Source: Spongospora subterranea f. sp. subterranea
Taxonomy: Eukaryota > Endomyxa: Phytomyxea > Phytomyxea > Plasmodiophorida
DNA: 54,628 nt
NCBI GenBank assembly: GCA_049724395.1
Contig: JAUGWO010000211.1
Coordinates: 1-54,628 of the forward strand
Direction of reading: 5' to 3'
Shown here one piece after another: positions 35,637-45,859 of this stretch; positions within the stretch are counted from its first letter, which is position 1; every line of letters starts with the position of its first letter. Position numbers and translations under genes: made by a program. Under the pieces are notes generated by a model. The model saw only the letters and a program-made list of their open reading frames with translations, did not search any database and was not told the origin of the DNA.

Positions 35637-35712
35637 AGCTGGTATCCATGGATGACTGTGTGTCAGTGCGGGTTCAAAAAGGTTCAGGGTTCAAAAAGGT
35701 TCAAAATTGAGT
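35637..35712 (-). repeat. MULE terminal inverted repeat, right arm
   Basis: This is the inverted partner of 34419-34475, longer by a 17-bp direct duplication of the TTCAAAAAGG unit. Confidence 0.8.
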
Positions 35713-35914
35713 CTATCAACAAAAATCCAGTGCGTTCTGCGTATCGCGCAACCCAGACATTTCACAATAATTTTTTGGTATAAATACAGTTACGGCTTAT
35801 AACTTTTTTCATCTCAAATACCCGTGTACTGTATTTCGGCCTTTGTTCAGGATGAATTTCGATACTTTGTGAACGACCGACCTCAATATATCCATCTTCT
35901 GCACGCCACACGAT

Positions 35915-38893
35915 ATGCTGCTGCCCCCGCCGACCTCGTCGTTCGTAAGGCCTCTTCTTACCGATTACTACCAGATCTCGATGGCGTACGCGTATTGGCG
36001 CGCCGGCCGCCATATGGATTATGCTGTATTCGATCTGTTCTTCCGCTCCAACCCATTCAACGGGTCTGACTTTTGCCGACAGTATCCACTTATGATCTGA
36101 ACTTTTTGACCTTTTGGCTTTTCCTTTAACGTTTAGTATGAGTATGGATAGATGATTGATGCATATTCTGTTATTATCAACGATAAAAAAGCACCGTGCT
36201 GGCCAATGTAGCAAACCCCTTCTAATCTGCATTACCTTAGGCAATACACGATTTTTGCAGGATTAGAAGAAGTTCTGCGGTTCGTCAGTAATTTCGCTTT
36301 TAGTGAGGAGGATTTGCGCACGATCAAGTCAATCAACCCGCATTTTGAACCAGAATTCTTAAAATTTTTGTCAGAGCTTAACACCGATGCGCTCAAAATA
36401 TATGCTATTGATGAAGGTACATCTGCCTGTTTTATCCTTTTTGGTTCCGTACTGGTCTGTAAGATGTAACGGTCGCTAGCATTGGCACCGTGCGCGTTTT
36501 GTTTCTCCTATGAACCACGATTGCGCTATATATTTAACTCGATGCTTAGGGACTGTAGTTTTTCCACGTATCCCACTAATTCGTATTGAAGGTCGTATAG
36601 CTCGTTCATGTAGTTGCGTCAATGAACATTCCTTGTTGCTCGTAGGCCCGCTGGCTTTGGCGCAGCTCATGGAGACGACATTCTTGGTCTTGGTAAACTA
36701 TGCCTCGCTTATAACAACCAACGCCGCTCGCCATCGTGTCATTGTCGGCGATTTCCGGCAACTTCTTGAGTTTGGCTTACGTCGCGCTCAAGGTAAACCA
36801 ATGCGATGCTGTTTTCACGCATGCGTGCAATACCAACTGGGTGTTTTTAGGACCTGATGGTGGTGTTTCAGCATCACGATATGCCTACATGGGAGGGGTA
36901 AATTTTCGAGGAGCGTAAGTTTGTCCTTGTCTCTGATTGGCACTGTTTGGCCTTTCAGTTTAATGCAACCAGCAACGTCTTGGCAGGACAGTTGTTTAAC
37001 TTGACTGTTCGTGGGACGCACGCGCATTCTTTTGTGTCGAGTTTTACATCTTTACATGAGCTACCCTCTACCACCATCAAAAGCGCGAGTGGCAAAACCG
37101 TATGCTATTTACTGAATCTGATGCATTTCATTCGAGTTACACTTCAATGAAAATCATTATTTTTGTATTTGTTTCCAAATTTAATATAGCGAACAGGTTG
37201 ATCCCAGGTTTAGTTATTATAGCACTTCATTGGTTTCACCTGTTGAATATACAAAAATGCAACTCACATGTTAGAATGACCGCCGTTTGCCGCTGTTCCT
37301 TTTCTCGTGGTCTATCGATTAATCTAATGACGACTACAGATGGAATTTGTCGAATTGTGCCTAAAATATCGAGATCTCCTTGGTTCCAGCTCAAACTTGA
37401 GCGAACTGGCAGCGTTTATTTGTTTCGCTCAGGCATTCAGCTCCGGATTTCTGGCACTGATTGACACCTACAACGTGCTAACCAGTGGCCTTCCCAACTT
37501 CTTATCCGTCGCTTTAGCACTTCATGATGCAGGTATCAACAAATTCATATCCGTTCGCGCTTATCGGATATCTTCGCTGTTGATTTATGGTTCTGTTTAT
37601 AGGCTTTCGTGCTATTGGAATTCGATTAGATTCTGGTGACTTGGCTTATTATTCCAACGTTTGCCGACAAAAGTTCGAAGAGATCAGTAAAAAGTTGGTT
37701 ACCTTTCTCTTTTTCTTCCGAATACCGGTCAAGTTGTCACTAGGTTCACAGTCCCTTTTGAAAACTTGACCATCATCGCTAGTAGCGATATCAATGAAGA
37801 TGTTTTGCAAGCGTTAGCTCTCGAAGGCCACTCTATAGGTATCTCTCGTGTTTGTTACGTGACCAGTTTTCTTTTTATTCAACCAATCGCCACATCTCAC
37901 AATTCCAACAGAAATGTCATGTTTCTTATTCAGATTGTTTTGGTGTCGGGACTCATTTGGTGACTTGCCAGAAACAACCTGTGGGAATACATGCATCTTC
38001 CTTGTTTGTTTTTGACAATCGGTACAACTCAGGCTTTGGGGTGCGTATTCAAACTTGTCGAAGTGAAGAACCGTCCTCGCATCAAGGTCTCGGCCGATCT
38101 GGCTAAGATGACTATTCCTGGGCGTAAAGCTGTATATCGCCTGTTTAATGCTGTCGGAGAACCAATATTGGATTTGCTGTCTGATGCCGCGGAACCGCCA
38201 CCGCAAAGCGGTGTCAAAATCCGCTGTAATCATCCGATAGGTGTTGCTAGTTTGCCTTGTGTTGTTTTCGCATTCCTGGTCTGGAATCTCGAGCGTTTTC
38301 TGCGTTATATATGGGCTGACGTTTTCAAACTGTTACGATTTTCCGTGTTCTCGTTTGTAATGAAATTTGGTTATTTTCGCAATGTGAACATTTAACTCGG
38401 GGGATGAGGGATTCTCTTATTATGAAATCGAATGTCTTGACCTGATTGCTTTTGCCAACTTAGAAAGCCAGAAGCGTTGCGATGTTGTTGCGTCTACTGT
38501 TAAACCCCTGTTGCATCTATACTGGGATCGGGGCGAAGTAATGCGACCACTGCAACCTTTACTTCAGGTTCGAGAGCGGGTTCAAGAACAGGTGTTTTAT
38601 TTATCACAACTTTGCCGTATCGCTATTTTAACATTACTATTCAGGTAAAGTCTCTACGAGCTGACCATGTCCGATATCTCAATCCGACACCATATAAAGT
38701 CAGTTGCGTTGGTTGTAAACAATGATTTTTGCATCAAGTGGTTGTTACCGGTCAAAATTTTACGTGATATGTACATGGTTTTGCGATGCCTGATTGAGCG
38801 TCGTTTATCATTTAGGTCTCGTTAACTACACATCTTTTCACGAATATGCAATCCCTCTGGCTCGACGAGACTCCAGTTGCGACGATACAATAA
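35915..38893 (+). CDS. NAPRT: Nicotinate phosphoribosyltransferase
   Basis: NAPRT makes nicotinate mononucleotide from nicotinate and PRPP, the first step of the Preiss-Handler route to NAD. ATG 35915 begins [19 protein letters not shown]. Traced exons are 35915-36063, 36241-36416, 36550-36591, 36646-36792, 36851-36897 and 36959 onward, with more exons to TAA at 38891-38893. Landmarks in order are [140 protein letters not shown] and [11 protein letters not shown]. These match the human enzyme along its length, including the RLDSGD phosphate site and the active-site His of HSF. All joins checked are GT-AG and in frame. Confidence 0.93.
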
Positions 38894-40591
38894 GCCTGGG
38901 TCCCTCATTGTCCAAAAGCGGTGTTGTTCTGAAAATACAAATAGTTGTGATGATTTGAAAGACGTTAACTGTCTATAGGCATTGGGCCACAATTGTATTA
39001 TTTGCTTCCTAGAGGATAGAGCTCAACCACAGTACCACTGGTTTTGTGATTCGTAACTGTGATGTACAACATTTAACCGCGTTGATGTTTGTGACAGGGG
39101 AAACGTCCATGACTTCGGAGTACTATTACACGTCAGGTATTTGCGGTCATTTCGCTGTGGCTTTCAGCTGTGCCTCATTTAATTGAATGCAAGTGTTGCG
39201 ATCGATGCATATGACGCCTGAACGTTGTCAAACGACAATAGGCGATTTGAGGGATGCTGGGAGATCGGATGGTGATTTTGCAAGCTTATCAACAATTTCC
39301 CAAAATATTCATCGCTACTGCCAAATAATGCTAGCCACCGTTTTGCCAGTAAAGACCTCAATGATATAGTCAGAAAACTACGATGAGTAATTACAGGGTG
39401 CATATAAACAACATGTAAGCAGGGGCAACTTCTGGGCAAAGTCAGGACAACAACGAGCACAAGTCTCTGCTTTTAGCGCCCGCAACAGAACATTCGCCAT
39501 TTACCACGTCGCCAGATCCCAACGTCGCTGTAATTGTCCCCAGTGAGATTCAATATCAGCCAGCACCTTCATCATCCTCAACTAACCCTAAATTGCCACC
39601 CCCGGATCCGATACATCTGGCGGTACATCGTCCGATGAACCTGTCCACCATCTCCAACGTGCCTCGCTTATGACTTGAAATCATTTCATGGCGATAATAG
39701 CGGTATGGACAGGGATCGCCTGATCTTGTAGGGTGAGCTCAGTCCATCTGTCGCAATCCCGGTCAAAAACTTCTGGGCGTGGAAATGGTTGGTGGCCGAA
39801 TCGACCACAATGGACAGATCAAGACTAGATTGGCTCAAGCAACTCGGGCCAGCTTCGGGCTGAAACAAACCGGAGCCCTGTCCAAACCGCTTTTATCACT
39901 GGCAAGGAAAAAGTCCCTGATTTCGGCATTCGGCGGGTCAAACCTGAGTATGGAAAGGGCGATTTTAAGCCATAAGCGAGGCACGTTGAAGATGGTGGAC
40001 GTCAAGCCCATACAACTGGCCAGCAACAACGTCCATCGGTGCAGAGGGTATCTGACACTTGTCATGTTGGCACGTTGTCCATGAATCGCGACCTCCATCA
40101 TGACCACTGCAAGTGAACATATGCGCGGGCTGCGTGTTTCCTCCTAACAACCGTTTATGTTCCTTCACCGATTTCGTCGTTGAAAACCTCATTCAACTAC
40201 TCTCACACTACTGAATACTTCGCAACTCGATGAAGTTGCTGGTTGAGCTAACCGACGTTGGCATTGATGGGCACACATTTTTGTGGGAGGGCTATGGGCT
40301 GAGTCGGGCCGCGCCTCGTGTTAATCAAGTTTGTACATACCCGACTTGGCAAATGACGGAGCCCTATGTGGGAGGCCGCCTTGCACGTTTTTTGCATCTA
40401 GCACGGCCTCTGGTGCTGAATTCGTCTCAGAGAGAACTCTAACCCGACAACAACCAGACCAACGAAAAAGTTTCCATTCCCATCGGTATCCCTTTAGGTT
40501 CTCTCCCGACCCTGCTTTCGTATCTCTCGCCGTCTACATTCTCTTTATCTACACATTTCAACATTCCAAGTTTTGTTTGTACACCCATTTG
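38894..40591. other. Long gap without a secure gene
   Basis: Between NAPRT and cyclin E I find no motif-bearing gene. A plus frame at about 39475-39672 looks coding: it is rich in Pro and Ser (EIQYQPAPSSSSTNPKLPPP) but has no start and no known family. Frames at 39779-40107 on both strands mirror each other. A plus frame near 40360 reads GALCGRPPCTFFASSTASGA and has the feel of a dispersed repeat. Confidence 0.4.
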
Positions 40592-40608
40592 ATATATATA
40601 TATATATT
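40592..40608. repeat. (AT)n microsatellite upstream of cyclin E
   Basis: About eight AT units lie roughly 17 bp before the cyclin E ATG. Such a tract can vary in length; whether it serves as a TATA-like element cannot be told. Confidence 0.7.
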
Positions 40609-40624
40609 CGGTTCCTGTTCGACA

Positions 40625-41903
40625 ATGCATCTAATCAACAAGAAGAGGTCACGTCTCAACACCGACTGTCCATTATATTGCTCGGAAGGGGAGGAGGACG
40701 AATCCTGGATCAAAGCTGAGCAATGCATTGGTGTCGCCGCAGATCCGGTGTCTATTTCCGTTCGCAATCTGGCGATGGATGTTGACCCCGATTATCTGAG
40801 TCATCATGTCGCCATCAAGCCCAAGATGCGGTCAATTGTCCTGGACTGGATGCAGCAGGTAATAGATATGATCGTTTTATTGTTCCTCCGTTTTTCGACA
40901 ACTACTTGGGTTTTACGTGTTGATTCATTGATTATCAGCTTATTCAATTGCGTGTTTCAGTACTCTAACTGTTGGGTTATCGCGGCTATGGGTCTTTTCA
41001 GATTATTTTTTCGAGCTTTCACACGTCATTCGCATCAATTTCCGCCTAAGCAATCGTTCGTTCGTTTAAGAACGTGCTATCATTCTCCATTTTTCTTTCC
41101 TAGATAGGTGTCGTGTTATTTAAATTCAACGCAGGTTTGTCAAGAATACGGGTTTTGCCGTGAGACTTTCCATTTGGCCATTACCTATTTGGATCGTTAT
41201 CTCTGCGTCCGGTCTCGCACTCGCCCATCGCGACTACAACTGGTCGGTATCACCGCTCTTTTTCTTGCAAGTAAACTTGAGGTGATTCCCTCTATCTTGA
41301 GTGACACGCTTTGCATCTCATCAAACTGTATGATAGGAGGTGAAAGCTCCTTGTGTGATTGATTTTGTATATACTTGTGCATGTTCCTATGCTGTCCATG
41401 ATATTATTGTGGCCGAACACGATATGGTGAAGGCCTTAGGATGGATGCTCCGGTCTTGTCGGTCGCCTTCGTCATTAGCAACTCATTATTTACAGCGTGC
41501 CATCGATTTCTGTTCCTCGTTGCCTCCACACCAGCGTCGGCTTCAGCGCGATCTTATGCGCGCCGATCGGTTCATCCGGATTATGGAAATTTTGGATTTC
41601 GCGCGTCTATTCACTGAATCTTTGCGATTCAATTCATCGAACCTAGCCGCGTCTGCATTATTTCACGTCTACGACAGCGACTTGTCTTTGTTGGAGTTGG
41701 CCACTGGAGTAAAATCAGATGAGGTTGCAGATTGTCGCGCTTGGTTAGCTCATATCACGACTACGTTGCCTTTTATTGGGCTAGATCCCATCTCAGGCGA
41801 CGAAGCTCGCCATGAATCCGATATTTATTACAGGCAGGTCCACCATCCTTTGGCGCTAGAGATTTGTCTTGCGAATGCACCCATGTCGCAAAAATGTTCT
41901 TAA
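40625..41903 (+). CDS. CCNE: Cyclin E
   Basis: Cyclin E activates CDK2 at the G1/S transition. Three exons join in frame (40625-40858, 41135-41281, 41340-41903) to give 314 residues, shorter than the human protein of about 400. The N-terminus starts MHLINKKRSRL. The cyclin box opens with IKPKMRSIVLDWMQQ VCQEYGF, continues CRETFHLAITYLDRYL and LQLVGITALFLASKLE, and then has a cyclin E-like linker and HDIIVAEHDMVKALGW. The C-terminal fold runs to the end (LDFARLFTESLRFNSSNLAA). The RETFHLA-DRYL spacing and the second helix favour cyclin E over cyclins A, B and D. The long C-terminal tail with phosphodegron sites seen in vertebrates is missing. An ORF extends upstream of the ATG, but I chose 40625 because the upstream part has no cyclin features. 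Confidence 0.88.
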
Positions 41904-42336
41904 CACTATATTTTTTGACTGCTATCTAATTTAATATAATCGGCGAAATGTAAATAATATCCCTTGCTTTCTCCCGTAACTTTTTTTAATTTTCGAGCCA
42001 TGTAGAATATCGAGATTCCAGGAGATACAAAGTGTTCTGGTCGGCCACCGACTCCCGAATTTCAATTGTCCAAACCCGCTCCCATTGTGAGGTTAGATCT
42101 GACGTTATGTCCCACCAGTTTCAGACATTGGGTCCTTCTACGGCCGTCAGGCGTTGACTGTGATTGTGTCAAGTGGCCACCCGTAACATAATTTGGCATG
42201 GGTCGTTTTTCTGCCAGACCGATCACTGGCGAAAGTCTGACGGGAAAGAAGGTATTTGCGAGTTCACAACGTGCCAAGCCATACTCAGACTTGAGGTGGA
42301 GAAACAGCTGTCAACAGGCTGTTCCTTGCTTGCGCC
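41904..42336. other. Intergenic; upstream of PaxB-like gene A
   Basis: No gene is seen. Frames here overlap on both strands and have no motif. AT-rich sequence at 41904-42000 is the likely cyclin E 3' end. Confidence 0.5.
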
Positions 42337-43020
42337 ATGGCGAGTGTTGCGTTCGACCTCATCTGTGGCATCTGCTGGACGATTACCTATGCGGAGCTGA
42401 TTCGCCTCACCTATAAATCAAAGTCGTATGGGATGCCGTTGGGAGCGCTGTACTCCAACTTTGCCTGGGAAATACTCGCAAGCATCTATTTCGATTCCTG
42501 GTTCGTCTCCATCAACGTCATCTGGGCTTTATTTGACGCAGTAGTCGTTGCGATCACGGTTCGTAATTTGTGTCGCCCTGATAACCCAGATTTCCAATCT
42601 ACACCTGTGTTGAAACGATTTCTGAATCCGATCTCGGCGATATATTTTTTGATTTGGGTGGCGATTTTCGTGACATCTGTTTCCCAGTTTGGCCAATCTA
42701 CATTTGTGTGGACGGGGTTCGGCATGAACCTCTACATGTCTGGCGCCTTCATCCTCATGTTATTTTCTCGGGGATCGACCCGACAGCAGTCTCAGGGCGT
42801 CGCCGTCTCCAAATTTATCGGCACATTGGCCGCATCAATAGCGAACTACTCGCCCGGCCAACGGCTAATGTGGCTGTTCTTCGGCGTCATCGCTGTGCTG
42901 GACCTAATCTATATTGTGGCATTGGTCGCGGTCGATCGCCGATGGATTAGGGGCAATCAATCTTTGACGGATCCGTCCTGTCTGATCAGAAGTAATAATG
43001 AACCACTGAATTCTGCATGA
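42337..43020 (+). CDS. PaxB/Pyr4-like integral-membrane terpene cyclase homologue A
   Basis: This is a single-exon, 227-residue, very hydrophobic protein with about seven membrane helices. The family signature is clear: SYGMPLGALYSNFAWEIL (residues 30-47), the counterpart of the YGMP...NxxWE motif in fungal Pyr4 and PaxB. The Glu (E45) corresponds to the catalytic acid of Pyr4. A second family-conserved acid occurs in the last helix: VLDLIYIVAL, D189. Fungal members protonate an epoxide and close polycyclic meroterpenoid or indole-diterpene rings, but many distant homologues in other organisms have no known reaction. No prenyltransferase or epoxidase is next to it, so a biosynthetic role is unproven. 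A paralogue of the same length lies at 46728-47411 on the other strand. Confidence 0.7.
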   Translation: MASVAFDLICGICWTITYAELIRLTYKSKSYGMPLGALYSNFAWEILASIYFDSWFVSINVIWALFDAVVVAITVRNLCRPDNPDFQSTPVLKRFLNPISAIYFLIWVAIFVTSVSQFGQSTFVWTGFGMNLYMSGAFILMLFSRGSTRQQSQGVAVSKFIGTLAASIANYSPGQRLMWLFFGVIAVLDLIYIVALVAVDRRWIRGNQSLTDPSCLIRSNNEPLNSA

Positions 43021-43090
43021 GGGCGGAGCGGCAACAACTTAAACATTCAATACAAAGTTGCACCTTCTATTTTTAACAATTCGAGTGGGT

Positions 43091-44556
43091 TTAGCGACAT
43101 CGTTGGCCAGGATATCTAAAAGTAAGGAGGTACATAATGACAGTCGCGTCATACCTCTCCCAAACGTTGGCACCATGCGAAATTGCATCGGAGAATACAA
43201 CTATATCACCGGCATTGAAAACCGGTGTAACTTGCATTCCCGCCTTGTTGATAAAGTACAAATTGCTCTCTTTGCCGACAAAATCGGAACAGGCTCGACA
43301 GGCCGCGCTGTAACGCGAAACCCCCATCCGGTCCTTGGGCGAGTAGAGCCGAGTTGGCCGTGCCCGGCCGCCGCCATCGTTGCCTGCGGCCACAGCGACA
43401 GTATGCAAATTTTGAATGTTGTCTGGGCCAGTCATCAAAAAGTACACCGTTGAGTACTGATATATGGTACGCGCCAACGGGATCAATCTGCTGCAAAATT
43501 TCTGCGATGTGCAGGGCATCGGATCGCATTGCGGTTTGACGAATGATCGGGATGCCATCACGCTCAATTGCAGGTGCTGCGGACAGCGGTCGATCAATGT
43601 ATTCTGTATGCATGATATTTCGTACGATATCAATTTGTTCAACATGACTTACAGTGATCCCCATTGGCCACACATCACGAGGCGGCACCGTTCCGGTCAC
43701 CTCAAATGATCGTGGTGCTGGGTGATGGGAAGCAATGCCTGATCGCGTTGAACACGGCTGCCGAGACAACTCAAGTCTTGCGACCGTTTATACGACATGG
43801 AGGATGTCGCTCCACGGATCGGTCTCCGACTCCTCGTCAACTGCAAACAGAGCGTCGTGCATCACCAGGTGGTGGTGAATGGGCGGCGCTAGCTCCATTG
43901 CAGAGAAGATAAAAGCTACGAAGGGCTGAAGTTCAGACCACGTCTGGACATCCTTTCGCGCATATAATTTAATGGGATGTACGGGAAATGGCACACCAAG
44001 TAAACTGTGGCCACCCCCGTAGCACTCCACGTTGAACCGGCCATCTGGTGATTGACCAACTCACAAGCGTGTCTCAAACGTTGAGACATATAGCCTCAAA
44101 CTGAGACTCCGACATGGACCCCATCAGCAGCATTGCCCACGAATGGCACAGCATCGACAATGTTGTTGACGCAAAGTCCTCCGTATATTCGCAGGAAGTT
44201 AAGCACTCCTGCGGTCAAAACACCGAAATCGCATCGGGCACTGCGAATAATTTGCCGCGCTGACCATTGGTCAACGCCCACCAGATTTTCATCCTCTGGT
44301 CCGCTGGGAACCAAAATCAGCAAGCGATCGATCAGCGGGTCAAACCTAGTCGACGGCAACCTCGACAATAAAAACGCGGTCACGCCGATTTGCGATCCCG
44401 GCTGACTCAAATGGACCATCGCTTTGTTCGCAGCATCCACAAGACGATCCATTTGCTCTCTGGGGAACCGGGCAGTCACAACGACAGTCCGAACGAAATT
44501 CTGGAGTTTGTCGGCACATGCAATAAATTATGTGGGTGCGTACCCTGTGCACACCC
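43091..44556 (-). CDS. Probable multi-exon protein with VWA-like domain
   Basis: Several minus-strand stretches look coding and read in one direction. The first (44556-44105) has KLQNFVRTVV, then MDRLVDAANKAMVHLSQPGS and IGVTAF, and RLLILVPSGPEDENL, the helix-strand order of a von Willebrand A domain (compare LLPGDRVGLVAFS and LLLTDGED). The MIDAS DxSxS would lie upstream and is not seen. An intron from about 44104 ends near 44048. NVECYGGGHSLLGVPFPVHP follows (44045-43788), then VTGTVPPRDVWPMGITVSH (43700) and NLHTVAVAAGNDGGGRARP (43420) to VFNAGDIVVFSDAISHGANV (43160). The later joins are not resolved and one frame change may be real, so the gene could be a recent pseudogene. It lies between the two PaxB-like genes. 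Confidence 0.38.
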
Positions 44557-44635
44557 ACCAAGAACGGATGCACACCGGGTGCACACTAAAACAGGAAGTA
44601 ACCTTTCGCTGACTGTAGGGCACCTGCGATTGCGC

Positions 44636-44966
44636 CAAACAGTCCGATATCATGCCTTTCAATGCAGATGCATGGGCGAAGAACGAAAGCAGAGCTCGGG
44701 CGGTCAAGCAGCCGCCAAGCACATATCTTAACGCGCTGGACGAGTTCAAACAACAATTGGAATTGCTGCCCGGACGTAATTCGCCAAAAATCAACCAGGA
44801 CACGGTCCAAGCCATAGGCCGCTACCTCGAGTGGACGATGACGGGCGAACTCGAGAAAGCGAACTCTTAGGACGCGCTTTTTTGACACCGGAGAAGCGCG
44901 TCTTATCTACAATCAAAATTTTGGCGTACATTTTGCGTGCCCAACAAGACGGTTACAGAAGTTCCA
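44636..44966 (+). repeat. Large inverted repeat, left arm (encodes unknown protein)
   Basis: This arm matches the reverse complement of 45275-45612 at roughly 90 per cent. It encodes MPFNADAWAKNESRARAVKQ and further residues in the plus direction, with an in-frame stop after EKANS where the other arm reads through. The protein family is unknown to me. Confidence 0.85.
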
Positions 44967-45197
44967 CTGTCCATAACTGGCTGAAGTCCCTCGTGACGAC
45001 GGTTCTTTCCAACCGGAAGATCAGGGTAGACTTCTGTCAGTCCTGACCGCAACAAGTGATGCTCGGCGTCATCTTTCGCGAATCGTTTCGCCAATGTCCA
45101 AGCGAAAGTTGGAGGTCCAACGATTGATGCCCACGAGTTTAGAAATTCCAAGGGTGTACGAGGCTCCAGCGTTCTTTATGATGGTCGCCATCAGACT

Positions 45198-45626
45198 TCA
45201 ACTGTAGGCTTTTACACTCAGATTGTATCCGGCGTCCTCGGCACAATCCAATTTTCGTCGAGAACGTGCGAACGGAATATCTGTTGGAACTTTTGTAACC
45301 GTCTTGTTGGGCACGCAAAGTGTACGTCCAAATTTTATTGTGGATAAGACGCGCTTGTCCGGTGTCAAAAGCGCGTCCAAAGAGTTCGCTTTCTCGATTT
45401 CGCCCGTCATAGTCCACTCGAGGTAGCGGCCTATGGCTTGGAACGTGTCCTGGTTGATTTTTGGCGAATTACGTCCGGGCAGCAATTCCAAATGTTGTTT
45501 GAGCTTGTCCAGCGCGTTAAGATATGTGCTTGGCGGCTGCTTGACCGCACGAGCTCTGCTTTCGTTCTTCAACCACGCATCGGCATTGAAAGGCATGATA
45601 CCGGACTGTTTGTGCGCGGGCTCCAT
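45198..45626 (-). CDS. Unknown protein encoded by right arm of inverted repeat
   Basis: The frame of up to 142 residues is open; the ATG at 45596 (MPFNADAWLKNESRARAVKQ) matches the left arm's product and is the likelier start. It continues PPSTYLNALDKLKQHLELLP, IGRYLEWTMTGEIEKANSLD and LLTPDKRVLSTIKF. The protein is hydrophilic and helical by pattern, with no known motif. The C-terminal 45 residues lie beyond the repeat arm and are less convincing; an intron may remove them. The left-arm copy at 44652 onward is interrupted, so this is the better candidate for a working gene. Confidence 0.4.
   Translation of the reverse strand: MEPAHKQSGIMPFNADAWLKNESRARAVKQPPSTYLNALDKLKQHLELLPGRNSPKINQDTFQAIGRYLEWTMTGEIEKANSLDALLTPDKRVLSTIKFGRTLCVPNKTVTKVPTDIPFARSRRKLDCAEDAGYNLSVKAYS
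45275..45612 (-). repeat. Large inverted repeat, right arm
   Basis: This is the inverted partner of 44636-44966, with a spacer of about 310 bp. A third, partial copy of the distal part follows in the same orientation at about 45676-45728. Confidence 0.85.
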
Positions 45627-45728
45627 CGTTCTTAAAATGGTGCAGGACTACGCCGACATCATCATGGTCGCCGTCAGAAAATTGTCTTGTTGGGTACGCA
45701 AACTGTATTGTGGATAAGACGCGCTTCT

Positions 45729-45859
45729 CCCGTTGTGAACGGGCATTATCTTGCGATCACGAGAACCATTTGCGGCAGGACCATGAACGAATCCCAAGTT
45801 CGTTCAAACCTCTAGTTACTCTTCCATTTCCAAGTACTATCCCATCACGCGGTGACATT
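45729..45859. repeat. Dispersed repeat, copy 1
   Basis: This matches 53573-53720 closely, beginning CCCGTTGTGAACGG and ending CCATCACGCGGTGACAT. It abuts the partial third copy of the inverted-repeat sequence, which may mark the boundary of an element. Confidence 0.8.

Larger units (their letters stand above)
34419..35712 (-). mobile_element. MULE-type DNA transposon remnant with terminal inverted repeats
   Basis: The ends 34419-34475 and 35637-35712 are inverted copies of each other. Inside, the minus strand encodes the C-terminal part of a Mutator-like transposase. The right arm has a 17-bp internal duplication (TTCAAAAAGGTTCAGGG). At about 1.3 kb it is too short for a complete autonomous MULE, so it is an internally deleted, decayed copy. 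Confidence 0.75.

Noticed and set aside
35490-35783. 97-codon plus frame across the right MULE end
   Set aside because: It runs through the terminal inverted repeat and has no protein features.
36064-36240. Apparent one-base mismatch at the first NAPRT intron
   Set aside because: Using the acceptor at 36240 gives [15 protein letters not shown] in frame, with canonical sites.
40331-40624. Upstream extension of the cyclin E first exon
   Set aside because: It crosses the AT tract and has no cyclin-like residues; the ATG at 40625 fits the start of the conserved protein better.
43400-43480. Subtilisin-like protease suggested by VAVAAGNDGG
   Set aside because: The stretch resembles the segment before the subtilase oxyanion Asn, but no catalytic Asp, His or GTSMA block is present around it.
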